DNA of 58,308 nucleotides, from assembly GCA_905479565.1 (NCBI GenBank), contig CAJQMY010000037.1:1-58308 (forward strand), given 5' to 3'. Within the stretch, counting starts at the first letter, position 1. Each line of letters starts with the position of its first letter. A program made the translations under genes and the position numbers. This document shows, one piece after another, positions 34,945 through 42,769 of the stretch. Below the pieces are notes generated by a model. The model worked only from the letters and a program-made list of their open reading frames with translations, was not told the origin of the DNA and did not search any database. Source of the DNA: an uncultured Candidatus Nitrosopumilus sp. (GTDB lineage Archaea; Thermoproteota; Nitrososphaeria; Nitrososphaerales; Nitrosopumilaceae).

Positions 34945-35470
34945 TTTCGTTCCAAGTATCTCCTGTGAATGTATACTTTTTATTTTTAGATGAGGCTGTA
35001 GCTGGACGCCATCTAATTGTCTCTGAATTAAATTTGTATGTTATTTTAGAAATATCAGATGGAATCTTTTTTGGATCTAGATGATATGGCAACAGTTCTA
35101 ATACAAAATCGATTTTTTCTAACGCATTATCAAACCATTGTTTGTTTTCAATATCTATTCTAAAAACTATTTTTGGTTTTCCAGAAAAATTGATTACAAT
35201 TTTTAAAGCATTTCCACTGCCTCTCCGTCTCTTCATTTCCCTAAACACAGCTTTGATTTGTTCCCAACGTTTGAAATCAAACCATTGGAAAAATTCTTCA
35301 TTAAATTGAAGTGGAATATCAATATCTAAAGAACTGACAAAATTTTCATCATCAGCCTCTATTTCATCTTGAATTATGGTGAAGCGGGCATTTAGATATC
35401 CGTATAGAACCTCAATCTCCCATGGTGAAATTCCATAATATCGTAATGTTGTTTTCACATTTTCTGACAA
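34937..35470 (-). CDS. Protein of unknown function (177 aa)
   Basis: A soluble 177-residue protein: helical N-terminus with YYGISPWEIEVLYGYLNARF, an acidic stretch, then FFQWFDFKRWEQIKAVFREM and a beta region (ALKIVINFSGKPKIVFRIDI). The tryptophan content is high. No known motif seen. It is divergent from the 35575 gene and ends tail-to-tail with 34510-34944. Confidence 0.7.
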   Translation of the reverse strand: MSENVKTTLRYYGISPWEIEVLYGYLNARFTIIQDEIEADDENFVSSLDIDIPLQFNEEFFQWFDFKRWEQIKAVFREMKRRRGSGNALKIVINFSGKPKIVFRIDIENKQWFDNALEKIDFVLELLPYHLDPKKIPSDISKITYKFNSETIRWRPATASSKNKKYTFTGDTWNEIT

Positions 35471-35574
35471 TGATTTAAAACTCTAAAAATTGTAATTAAA
35501 TCTTCAAATTTACTTAATCTAGTGCAAATTGACCTTAAAATTAAAATTATATTGAATCAGATACAATTTTAGAT

Positions 35575-35901
35575 ATGAAGAAAGAATTTGTAGTAAAAAG
35601 CATTGATTCAGCACCTGACGGGGCACCTTATGTTGTAGTTTCATTGTCCTCCCTTAAGGATCTAAAGGAAGGGACACAAACCCAACCTCCTGCTTTTGGA
35701 ACGCCAAAGGTAATGGGATTTTCAAATATGAATGACATGATGAAAGACTTGAACAAGATGATGTCTGGTATGGGCGGATCTGGCATACAATCCGGTGTTA
35801 CTCAATTGAAACTCGAAATGCATGAGTACAAAGAGATAGGTCTTTCAGTTGGAGATAAGGTCTTTCTAGAGTTAAGTAAGGCTGAAACTCTCGGTGTATG
35901 A
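35575..35901 (+). CDS. Small protein of unknown function with Met/Gly linker
   Basis: A 108-residue protein. Beta strands at both ends (FVVKSIDSAPDGAPYVVVSL; GDKVFLELSKAE) flank a flexible methionine-rich segment (NMNDMMKDLNKMMSGMGG, about residues 52-69). It looks like a small beta barrel interrupted by a helix-loop insert. I do not recognise the family. It ends 1 bp from the convergent tail-anchored protein gene. Confidence 0.65.
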   Translation: MKKEFVVKSIDSAPDGAPYVVVSLSSLKDLKEGTQTQPPAFGTPKVMGFSNMNDMMKDLNKMMSGMGGSGIQSGVTQLKLEMHEYKEIGLSVGDKVFLELSKAETLGV

Positions 35902-35902
35902 T

Positions 35903-36457
35903 CTACCAGATCGTGTTAAAATATTTCCAACCGTAAAATGCTGCTATAGTGCCAATTACAAACAGCATTGGTTTCCATGCAAAAACTGGGATGCTAGGTG
36001 TTGCCAGTTTTACTTTATAATTATCAACTATGGCATGTACATTTTTTTTAATTTTATCATGCCAAATATTATAATCTACTTGATATTTTTTTAAAATTTC
36101 TTCTATTTCATAAACTACTGGTGTTCTCTGAGAAAACAAATGTTGTAGATAGTCCCTTGAAACTTCTACTTCTGCATGAATGCCGATTAACCCTTTTTTC
36201 AAATCAACCATTCTCACATGCATTTCCCAAGGTTTTTTTAATTTTAAATTTAGGCCGCTTCCAATTTGATCCGGTTGTTTGTGTTCTAGTTTAACTTTAG
36301 TAAAACCTTCATTTGTAAAAATTTTCGTTAATTCTTCAAAACTTTTCTTAACTACGATATGAAGTTGCTCTACACCATCTTTACTATCAACATCAATCTT
36401 ATGTTTGATTCCATCAAAGAATGACACTGTTTTGGGATATGTAGTGAGATATTCCAT
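35903..36457 (-). CDS. Tail-anchored protein of unknown function (184 aa)
   Basis: A soluble domain with alternating beta strands and helices (HIVVKKSFEELTKIFTNEGF; KPWEMHVRMVDLKKGLIGIH) reaches to about residue 150. One C-terminal membrane helix (WKPMLFVIGTIAAFYGWKYF) follows, then a very short end, so the domain should face the cytoplasm. No enzymatic motif seen. It is 48 bp downstream of cofE on the same strand and may share its transcript. Confidence 0.65.
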   Translation of the reverse strand: MEYLTTYPKTVSFFDGIKHKIDVDSKDGVEQLHIVVKKSFEELTKIFTNEGFTKVKLEHKQPDQIGSGLNLKLKKPWEMHVRMVDLKKGLIGIHAEVEVSRDYLQHLFSQRTPVVYEIEEILKKYQVDYNIWHDKIKKNVHAIVDNYKVKLATPSIPVFAWKPMLFVIGTIAAFYGWKYFNTIW

Positions 36458-36505
36458 TGAGTTTTACACCGAATTCCTATATTTAAAGCAGAACCAGATT
36501 CTAGG

Positions 36506-37282
36506 TTAGAATTTTGGAGGATTCGACAAACCTCTAACGTAAACACATTGATCGGGAGAAATTGCCATCTCTGATGGGTTGATTTTTCTATCCGTAAGAG
36601 TAGCTTCTGAATTTCTAACTATTGCAAATGGTTTTGATTCTGCTCCTTCTCCCATTTTGTGATTTGCAATTGTCGCAAGATTATCTACAACTGCTTGAAA
36701 TGTAACTTTTAATGGATTATCATCAAGATCTTTTTTTGCTCTTATATCTAAAACTGGTTCAATTCCTGCACAAGACACTGCGATGCCTGATGTGCCGATT
36801 CTTGCAGGCATTAGTCTACTGTCTACAAGAATCACTCCTACGTGAATAAAGAATTTTAAGAAAATTTTTCTGCGAATTTCTTCTGCCGTTAGATATGGGT
36901 TTATTGGATATAATATGGCCAACCCTTTTTTTGTATTTGATTTATCGATTCCTGCATTTGGTGCCATAATATTGTCTGATGAAGTAATCACAAATCCTCC
37001 AATCCCTCCAAAAATTTTATCTGATTCTCTAATGATTATTTCTGCAATTTCTGGTTTTAATTGATATTCTTTTGATATTTTTTTCCCTTTCTCTGATGTA
37101 ATGATTTTCTTTAAATCTACAATTCTTTCTTGTGAGTTTGAAATGTATTTTGTAGATATTACCAAAACATCCCCTTCTTCTAAAGACTCATTGTTATTTT
37201 CTAATGTTTTTAACAATGTTTCAAAAACATCAAATTTTTTATTCATTCTTTTTGCTAAAAGTGTAAAAACCGTGAGCTGCAT
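36506..37282 (-). CDS. cofE: Coenzyme F420-0:L-glutamate ligase
   Basis: A 258-residue enzyme that adds glutamates to F420-0. Family features are DVLVISTKYISNSQERIVDL, the metal/GTP-binding GGFVITSSDNIMAPNAGIDK, VILVDSRLMPARIGTSGIAV and SCAGIEPVLDIR. Supports use of the deazaflavin F420 by this organism. The start MQLTVFTLLAKRMNKKFD is plausible but slightly diverged from the usual N-terminal 'PIRTPLI' type. The tail-anchored protein gene follows. Confidence 0.93.
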   Translation of the reverse strand: MQLTVFTLLAKRMNKKFDVFETLLKTLENNNESLEEGDVLVISTKYISNSQERIVDLKKIITSEKGKKISKEYQLKPEIAEIIIRESDKIFGGIGGFVITSSDNIMAPNAGIDKSNTKKGLAILYPINPYLTAEEIRRKIFLKFFIHVGVILVDSRLMPARIGTSGIAVSCAGIEPVLDIRAKKDLDDNPLKVTFQAVVDNLATIANHKMGEGAESKPFAIVRNSEATLTDRKINPSEMAISPDQCVYVRGLSNPPKF

Positions 37283-37347
37283 GATATTTTGTATATTCCT
37301 TTTCTTTTTTATTGTTGTGAATAATTAGAGTATGCTAGAGATTAGAA

Positions 37348-37563
37348 ATGGAACAAAACAAAATAGATGAAATTTTAGCTCATATTAACACCAAAATCGC
37401 TGAAGATGTTCCTAGTATTGTAAAGATGCTTATTAGAAAAAAAATAAGCGGTTTTCAATCATTTGAAGCTGAATCTTTGCCTGATTCGTTAAGAAACTGT
37501 TCTGTTGAAGAATTGATTTCTATAGTTAAACATGGTATTGATACTGGAAAATTAAAAATTTAG
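37348..37563 (+). CDS. Small helical protein, unknown function (71 aa)
   Basis: All-helical 71-residue protein: MEQNKIDEILAHINTKIAED, VPSIVKMLIRKKISG, then SVEELISIVKHGIDTGKLKI. No cysteine or membrane segment. Divergent from cofE, with 65 bp between them. I do not recognise the family. Confidence 0.6.
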   Translation: MEQNKIDEILAHINTKIAEDVPSIVKMLIRKKISGFQSFEAESLPDSLRNCSVEELISIVKHGIDTGKLKI

Positions 37564-37583
37564 ATCTAGATCAGATTTTAAAA

Positions 37584-37676
37584 TTAGGTCTTTCCATTTG
37601 TCTCCACGTCTGACAAAAAGTATCCGATTACACAAATCATAATGACAAACAATGCTGTTGGTGCTACATCTCCTAC
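37584..37676 (-). pseudogene. Small single-span membrane ORF lacking a normal start codon
   Basis: On the minus strand an open stretch reads VGDVAPTALFVIMICVIGYF, then LSDVETNGKT and TAA at 37584-37586. It has the form of a small one-helix membrane protein, but the codon where a start is expected is GTA (37674-37676) and an in-frame TAA lies just upstream. Either the start codon was mutated, or the frame is a remnant. It neighbours other damaged ORFs. Confidence 0.35.
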
Positions 37677-37699
37677 ATTTTGTTAATGATTAGCACCAT

Positions 37700-37835
37700 T
37701 CACAAAAATGCATGTATTGCAAATTCTGTATTTTCTACATCTGGATGATAAAGAATACCTTGCAACATGGCATCCCCTGCATCTTTAGGTATTACGTACA
37801 ATTATTATGAGATTATCAAATACATCTTGAATCAT
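37700..37835 (-). pseudogene. Frameshifted small ORF remnant
   Basis: From the ATG at 37835 one frame reads MIQDVFDNLIIIVRNT and stops (TAA at 37785-37787). The adjacent frame carries on without a start as VIPKDAGDAMLQGILYHPDV, ENTEFAIHAFL and TGA at 37700-37702. The second part has natural protein composition, so the two are probably one gene of about 45 residues broken by a one-base shift near 37790. Family unknown. Confidence 0.4.
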
Positions 37836-37860
37836 AATTTTGGAGATACGTGAAATGAAA

Positions 37861-38421
37861 CTAGGAATTTTCTTCTGAGATGTCATTTATTGTGACATAC
37901 ATATGAAACTCACTTTCGTCTATCTTAACTGAAAAATCATCAATTGTAGAATAGTATTTTTTGTTCTCTTCTGAGTCCTCTGTGGTCAGTAAACCGTGGG
38001 ATATTAAATATGAAATGTTTTCAGAAAATTCTAAGCTGTTATATTTCATCCTTGATGCAATTTCCCATAGAGTTAACGGGTAATCAAATGCCGCATCTAA
38101 GATGTGTTTTTTGAGGGGATCATCATATGAATTTAAAATTGAATTTTTTAGTGCCTCGTCTTTAATTTCTATTTTGTGTTTTGATTGGGGTTCTAGATGG
38201 CAAATCTCCTCTAGTGTTTTTTTTATTTTAGTTGAACCATCTTAACCTAGGAATTTTTCTGTGACACACTCAAACTTTTCAAAGTCTTTTAGTGATGATG
38301 CAAGTGTAATCTGATATTGTTGGAATAGATTGTCTTTGATTTTTGTAATGTCGTCATCGTTTACAAAACCTGTAAATGTTTTCTCAAAAGATGTGGCAAG
38401 GAGAGTTTCCATTGCAGTCAT
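37861..38421 (-). pseudogene. Winged-helix regulator-like gene with one internal TAA
   Basis: One frame from ATG 38421 to the stop at 37861-37863 is interrupted only by TAA at 38242-38244 (VTEKFLG, stop, DGSTKIKKTLEE). The 185-residue product would have a helical N-terminus (MTAMETLLATSFEKTFTGFV) and a C-terminal winged helix (DPLKKHILDAAFDYPLTLWE, IASRMKYNSLEF, ISYLISHGLL). Its ATG overlaps the stop of the upstream regulator gene in an ATGA, so the pair was made together. A single base change from AAA/GAA/CAA would restore the frame. It is either recently inactivated or produces a 59-residue N-terminal piece. Confidence 0.75.
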
Positions 38422-38927
38422 GAATAAACTGCCTCTCCTATCCTTGATTTGGGTAAACGTGACAAGTTTACCTGAAGTCTTATCTGACTGACTTTGGTTG
38501 AGACACTAAACTCTGCTTTTGAAATTATTTTGTCATAAACTCTCGCCCTTTTTTCTGATTTTGTATATCCAACTGGTAGAATGAATCCATCTCGTAGCAG
38601 CTCATTGAACTTGTGATATGCTGAAGACAATGATACTTCACATTTTAGCAGTAGCTCGTCTTTTGCAATTGGTTTGTCAATATGCAATAAAATTTTCCGT
38701 TTTACTGGATCACTGTAAATATCTATGATTTTTTCTGCAAGATTGTGTTCGTATAGCTCAATCCACAAAGTATAGTCGTGATCCTTGCTTATCGTAAGAG
38801 CTGATTTTATTGCTAATCTTGGAAGTTTGTTTTCGCATGCAAGCATTGTTCTCTGACCTGGTTCCAGGTTGTTGTTTGCATTTCGAATTGTGTCCATGCA
38901 TAGTAGCTGGGAAAACTGGTTTGGCAT
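38418..38927 (-). CDS. Winged-helix transcription regulator
   Basis: A 169-residue protein. The central winged helix runs about residues 70-125 (IYSDPVKRKILLHIDKPIAK, DELLLKCEVSLSSAYHKFNE, LLRDGFILPVGYTKS), followed by a beta C-terminus (AEFSVSTKVSQIRLQVNLSR). It is like thaumarchaeal ArsR/PadR-type regulators. It is divergent from the small operon at 39066-39678 and overlaps the following HTH gene by 4 bp. A TATA-like element is seen near 38953-38962 on its strand. Target inferred to include itself or the divergent operon. Confidence 0.75.
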   Translation of the reverse strand: MPNQFSQLLCMDTIRNANNNLEPGQRTMLACENKLPRLAIKSALTISKDHDYTLWIELYEHNLAEKIIDIYSDPVKRKILLHIDKPIAKDELLLKCEVSLSSAYHKFNELLRDGFILPVGYTKSEKRARVYDKIISKAEFSVSTKVSQIRLQVNLSRLPKSRIGEAVYS

Positions 38928-38997
38928 TGTATCACAACATAGGTCAAAATCTTACTTAAGAAATTCTATTTTTTGTTATTTTTGGAAAAAAAATTAT

Positions 38998-39007
38998 TGC
39001 TTATATA
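38998..39007 (+). promoter_or_regulatory. TATA box of the small surface-protein operon
   Basis: The run tgcttatata/tatagg places a TATA box near 39000-39007; a start about 25 bp later would be near 39027-39032, right at the foot of the hairpin at 39027-39050. Confidence 0.5.
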
Positions 39008-39026
39008 GGAGCAAAAATTTAGGGGT

Positions 39027-39050
39027 GACAAGGGGATTTAACTCCCTGTC
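39027..39050 (+). promoter_or_regulatory. Hairpin in the leader of the 39066 operon
   Basis: gaca-a-gggg...ctccc-tgtc can form a stem of 8 pairs (one bulge, one G-U) around an atttaa loop. A second small stem (ccaca/tgtgg, 39050-39069) follows and would include the GTG start at 39066. In a genome where most leaders appear absent, a structured leader may control translation or be a regulator-binding site. Confidence 0.45.
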
Positions 39051-39065
39051 CACATAGGTTGGACT

Positions 39066-39137
39066 GTGGCATTCATTTTACTTGGAGTATATATTTTTAG
39101 AAAATCCTGGACTAAACTTGATGGGAATAGAAAATGA
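39066..39137 (+). CDS. Possible 23-residue membrane peptide
   Basis: GTG at 39066 to TGA at 39135-39137: MAFILLGVYIFRKSWTKLDG and NRK. One short helix with a basic end; the frame can be read a little further upstream but without a start codon. The stop overlaps the next ATG in an ATGA, matching the coupling seen between the following genes. It may be a truncated remnant. Confidence 0.35.
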   Translation: MAFILLGVYIFRKSWTKLDGNRK

Positions 39138-39550
39138 AAACAATTTTTTTAATTTTATTGCTGGTTTTTGGTATTGTAATTTCTCAAGAATCTTTTTCTG
39201 AGGATTATTTCTCGATTCCTTCTTGTTATGTTGGTGTTTTTGTAATTGATCATGTACAGTGTTCCACAAGAGATTCCCCTCCATGTCCAGAACCGTCATT
39301 TGAAAAAAATAGATTTTGTGTAGTGAAGAAAATTGATATTTGTGAGGCAGGGTCTGTGCTTAAAGATGGTTTATGCATTGAAGACGCTCATCTTTTTCGA
39401 GTAGATGATCCTACATTCACGCGTCAATCTTTGCAAACAGGTGAATCTTTGGGTGATTTCACAAATCTATTTGGATGGTCTGGATTTGCATTATCTGGGT
39501 TCATTGTTTTTGCATATGTAATTATGAAAATAAAAAAGAGGAAAAAATGA
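39134..39550 (+). CDS. Secreted cysteine-containing protein with C-terminal membrane anchor
   Basis: A 138-residue protein with a signal peptide (MKTIFLILLLVFGIVISQES), an outside domain of about 80 residues with seven cysteines (IPSCYVGVF, VQCSTRDSPPCP, NRFCVVKKIDICEAGSVL, DGLCIED) that could form disulfides, and a C-terminal helix (GFALSGFIVFAYVIMKI) ending in KKRKK. Type I orientation with a tiny cytoplasmic tail. The ATG and TGA both overlap neighbours (ATGA), so it is the middle gene of a three-gene operon. Family not recognised. Confidence 0.75.
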   Translation: MKTIFLILLLVFGIVISQESFSEDYFSIPSCYVGVFVIDHVQCSTRDSPPCPEPSFEKNRFCVVKKIDICEAGSVLKDGLCIEDAHLFRVDDPTFTRQSLQTGESLGDFTNLFGWSGFALSGFIVFAYVIMKIKKRKK

Positions 39551-39678
39551 ACGATTTTGGAAATAGATGTGTTTGCGGACATGAAAAAAATGAACATGTG
39601 TGGATACAAAAAAGTGTATCAAAATTAGAATTTTTGAGGTATGATGATGTGAATTATTCATTTCAGTATAGAAAATGA
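39547..39678 (+). CDS. Small zinc-knuckle-like cytoplasmic protein (43 aa)
   Basis: Begins MNDFGNRCVCGHEKNEHVWI; the CVCGH-x4-H pattern is a likely metal site. It ends SFQYRK, shorter than expected if a second Cys pair once followed. The ATG overlaps the stop of the cysteine-rich membrane protein (ATGA), so both are made from one message. A 12-bp hairpin follows the stop. Confidence 0.55.
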   Translation: MNDFGNRCVCGHEKNEHVWIQKSVSKLEFLRYDDVNYSFQYRK

Positions 39679-39691
39679 TGTATTGTATTTG

Positions 39692-39725
39692 TCATGGATC
39701 ATTGATTTGAACAAATGATCCATGA
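39692..39725 (+). terminator. 12-bp perfect hairpin after the 39066-39678 operon
   Basis: tcatggatcatt (39692-39703) and aatgatccatga (39714-39725) are exact reverse complements with a 10-base loop, 14 bp after the stop of the zinc-knuckle gene. It could end the operon, or protect its 3' end. No long T-run follows. Confidence 0.6.
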
Positions 39726-40046
39726 ATGTTATAAGATGATTTTACAATAGTGTGACATGACAAATAATGAATCATGGGAAGTATTACTGAGATTGTCTTG
39801 GATTATGATTGATGATAAATAATACCTCAGATTCGACCAAGAAGGCTTTGTGCCTTTAGCATTTTTTGGATGATTCCTGAAATCGTTTATTTTGATCAAA
39901 CCTGAGTCCTCCTGCAATGACTATAAACCAAAAAGCGTTAGGAGCAGCATTACTAGAGTGAAAATGGATTAAAGGAGCAGGTTATTGTGAAATTTTAACA
40001 TGCTTAAGTTTATACAAAATATAAAAAACATAGGTGCAGTCACCTC
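39726..40046. other. Interval with no convincing gene
   Basis: A 62-codon minus-strand frame at 39729-39917 has unconvincing composition. A short plus-strand frame at 39918 (MTINQKALGAALLE, then TGA) recalls the beginning of a signal peptide but goes nowhere. At the right end, tttatacaaaatata is a TATA-like promoter region for the 40047 gene, and aggtg-cagt-cacct (40032-40045) is a small hairpin that hides its AGGTG ribosome binding site. Confidence 0.5.
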
Positions 40047-40977
40047 GTGATTATTTTTCTTATGCCTGCATTCTCTACATTATTTCTGATTTACCAAACC
40101 TCTAATGGTGTACCAAAATCCATGTCACTTAAAAAATATTCTGATGATCTAGTTGCAATGAATCAATTATCCAAAAAACATCAATTGACAGATGATGAGT
40201 AGAGATTCGAGAATTCGAAAAGACTGATGCAAGAAAAACTAAAAGAGATTTCTTTAGACTATATCGGTCTGAAAATTGTACATGTGGAATTGCTTGAAGG
40301 ATATTTCCATTTCAAAACAGTACTCATTGGGCAGAACGATTTGATTTAGAGTCTTCGTCTGTATGTGACTTTGAACGCGTAATACTTTTGCATATGCAAA
40401 AACTCGCGCAAACCGAAAATTTTAAAATATTTGTAAAAAATATATCTTACATAACCTTGAATTATCAATACAAGATGAAAGAAGCTACTAATCCAATATC
40501 CACTATGGATTATTTGCAATAAATAACAACAATCAGAGTGCATCAACCTATTTTCATCTGAGTTCATGCACTGATGAGATAACTGACAAGGAATCATTGT
40601 TTTTACATTGTTTTGATGGTGGTACTGATTATAGATATGCAACGTACAACTATGATGATGTGATGTCTAGTTATTCAAACGGGGAATTTTGCAATATTGT
40701 TTTGGACTCGTGGCGCCAACCCCTTCATGATTACTCTCAACGATTACGTGAAAAACAAAAGCAGTTAGAGCAAGAATTCATGGAGAATACTTTTGATCAA
40801 GAATTACAATGGATATTTTTCTCGGATATGAACAAGCAAGGAGAACTGAGAAACATTGTTGGAAATATGATTCATGGAAAATTTGATGAGCAAAGTACTC
40901 AGGATATGATAAAGCAGTATGAGAAGCAGTGTGGCAGTCTGTCTGATGAACTATTGGAGTTAATTGAGAAGAGATGA
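40047..40977 (+). pseudogene. Membrane-anchored protein gene with a stop codon and two frameshifts
   Basis: Reading starts at GTG 40047 with a membrane segment (MIIFLMPAFSTLFLIYQTSN). It meets TAG at 40200-40202 (QLTDDE, stop, RFENSKRLMQEKLKEIS). The frame changes between 40298 and 40347 (EGYFH to FQNSTHWAERFDLESSSVCD) and again between 40492 and 40522 (TNPISTMDYL to INNNNQSASTYFHLSSCTDE), then is open to TGA 40977 (QRLREKQKQLEQEFMEN, a coiled coil). Joined, about 309 residues. The last part alone (TTG 40597, 126 residues) may still be translated and overlaps the next gene by 4 bp. Family unknown; a sensor-like outside domain is a guess. Confidence 0.6.
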
Positions 40978-41264
40978 AAACTAGACTTTTGATAATCATT
41001 GGAATTGTAATATTAGGTACATTTACAGCGACAGTTGCTGGCAGTATTGCATCTATCTATCTATACAACAAGGCTTGGTTGGCAAGTGGTAATGATATTT
41101 CTGAATGTATGAGATTTGCATATGTTGAGAATTGCACTTTGGGAAATGAATACCTTGAGGGTCTTGATTTTTGGGACAAACTAGTTTGATTTGGAATTTT
41201 AATTGCAGGTGCTGTGCTTGGTGTAATTATATGTAGAAAGGAAATAATTCCAAAGAAGCAATGA
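40974..41264 (+). pseudogene. Two-span small membrane protein gene with an internal TGA
   Basis: From the ATG at 40974: MKTRLLIIIGIVILGTFTAT, VAGSIASIYLYNKAWLASGN, an outside loop with two cysteines (ISECMRFAYVENCTLGNEYL), EGLDFWDKLV, then TGA at 41187-41189. The same frame continues FGILIAGAVLGVIICRKEII and PKKQ to TGA 41262-41264. The second part is an evident second membrane helix with a basic end, so the intact protein would have 95 residues and a hairpin topology. The shortened product keeps one helix. Overlap (ATGA) with the previous gene. Confidence 0.7.
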
Positions 41265-41500
41265 TGAAGACCATGTCAAAATGTGGATGAGGCGATGAAT
41301 TTCATTAATAATTATCTCTTCGATGAATCTTTTCTTTTGTAGTACGATGTGAGGTCTGCTCAAGAGAATAATCCTCCAAAAAGAAGGTGATATTGATTTT
41401 TTTGAGGGTTTTTTGGATGTAGGGATTGGATTTGGTATTTTTACATCTAACGCTTGGACATCTGAAAAGCTTTTAATCTGTAGAAAAAGCTTTTTTGATT
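41265..41500. other. Interval before leuC with ORF fragments
   Basis: GTG 41283 begins MDEAMNFINNYLFDESFLL, TAG, YDVRSAQENNPPKRR, TGA; the neighbouring frame then reads EGDIDFFEGFLDVGIGFGIF. These look like pieces of one small decayed gene but are too short to be sure. The right end should carry the leuC promoter (cttttaatctg near 41468). Confidence 0.35.
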
Positions 41501-42769
41501 ATGAATATTGTAGAGAAGATTCTTGCTCGTGGTGCAGGAAAGTCTTCCGTTGCCCCAGATGATGTGGTTTTTGCTAAAGTAGACAAGGTTATGATGCATG
41601 ATGTGTCTGGACCTGGAGTCATTAAGGTATTTGATAAATTAAAAAAACAAGGAATTTCGGTAGACAAATTATGGGATTCATCCAAGGTTTGGGTGGCCGA
41701 AGATCACTTTGTTCCATCAGCTGAAAAGGTGTCTGCTGAAAATATTGTAAAATTATCCAAATTTACTAAACAATATGGAATTGAAAAACATTTCAAATAT
41801 GGGATGGGTCAGTATGGAATTTGCCATACTATATCTCATGAAGAAGCAATGGTGATGCCCGGCGATATCTATGTTGGTGGAGATTCCCACACTAATACCA
41901 CCGGTGCATTGGGTGCATTTGCTTGTGGTTTGGGACATACTGATATTGCATATGTTTTACTTAATGGACAAATTTGGTTCAAAGTTCCTGAAACTTATTA
42001 CTTTAAGCTAAATGGAAAATTACCTGACCATGTCATGGCCAAAGATCTAATTCTAAAAATTGTTGGAGACATTGGAACTGATGGTGGTGCATATCAAACA
42101 ATGCAGTTTGGTGGAAGTGGTGTTGATGAAATGTCTGTGGAAAGTAGACTAACATTATGTAATATGACTACTGAGGCTGGTGCAAAGAATGGTATTGTTG
42201 AACCTGATCAAAAAGTAGTTGATTATCTCACTCAGAGAGGAGCAACCAATTTCAATTTAATCAAAGGTGATGAAGATGCAGAATATGCTAAAGTTTTTGA
42301 ATACGAAAGTTCAGAGATGGAGCCCACTGTGGCAAAACCATTTTCTCCTGAAAACACATGCGTCGTAAGGGAAGCCTCTTCAGTTGAATTGGATAAATCA
42401 TACATTGGCTCTTGCACTGGAGCAAAATACGAAGATTTAGAGGCTGCTGCAAGAATTTTAAAGGGAAGAAAAGTCAAGATTAGGACAGAAATTTTACCTG
42501 CTGCAATTTCAATTTATCAGAGAGCTATGGAGAATGGGTTGTTGAAAATTTTCTTAGATGCTGGAGTTACAGTCGGACCTCCCACTTGTGGTGCTTGCTG
42601 TGGAGCCCATATGGGAGTTTTAGCCAAAGATGAAGTTTGTATCAGTACAACAAACAGAAATTTCCCTGGTAGAATGGGCCATGTGGAGTCACAAACATAT
42701 CTTGCATCCCCTCTGGTGGCAGCAGCTTCTGCAGTAACTGGTAAAATCACTGACCCGAGGGATTTGTAA
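41501..42769 (+). CDS. leuC: 3-isopropylmalate/homoaconitate-type dehydratase, large subunit (archaeal type)
   Basis: About 422 residues of the aconitase superfamily, two-subunit archaeal LeuC/HacA type. The Fe4S4 ligands are in SYIGSCTGAKYEDLEAAARI and TCGACCGAHMGVLA; VGGDSHTNTTGALGAFACGL is the substrate/cluster region. It isomerises 2- to 3-isopropylmalate, or related tricarboxylic/methylmalate substrates. The ATG at 41501 begins MNIVEKILARGAGK; a TTG at 41495 adds two residues. It abuts the small subunit (stop/start overlap at 42769). Confidence 0.9.
   Translation: MNIVEKILARGAGKSSVAPDDVVFAKVDKVMMHDVSGPGVIKVFDKLKKQGISVDKLWDSSKVWVAEDHFVPSAEKVSAENIVKLSKFTKQYGIEKHFKYGMGQYGICHTISHEEAMVMPGDIYVGGDSHTNTTGALGAFACGLGHTDIAYVLLNGQIWFKVPETYYFKLNGKLPDHVMAKDLILKIVGDIGTDGGAYQTMQFGGSGVDEMSVESRLTLCNMTTEAGAKNGIVEPDQKVVDYLTQRGATNFNLIKGDEDAEYAKVFEYESSEMEPTVAKPFSPENTCVVREASSVELDKSYIGSCTGAKYEDLEAAARILKGRKVKIRTEILPAAISIYQRAMENGLLKIFLDAGVTVGPPTCGACCGAHMGVLAKDEVCISTTNRNFPGRMGHVESQTYLASPLVAAASAVTGKITDPRDL

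Noticed and set aside
39729-39917. 62-codon minus-strand frame
   Set aside because: No promoter or ribosome binding site, unnatural composition, and it runs into the terminal hairpin of the upstream operon.
40200-40202. TAG read as pyrrolysine
   Set aside because: Pyrrolysine is known mainly from methylamine-using methanogens and some bacteria; TAA and TGA are affected too, so a TAG-specific recoding does not explain the pattern.
41261-41300. C/D box guide RNA suggested by atgatga and gcgatga motifs
   Set aside because: No CTGA D or D' box lies at suitable distance, so a guide RNA cannot be supported.
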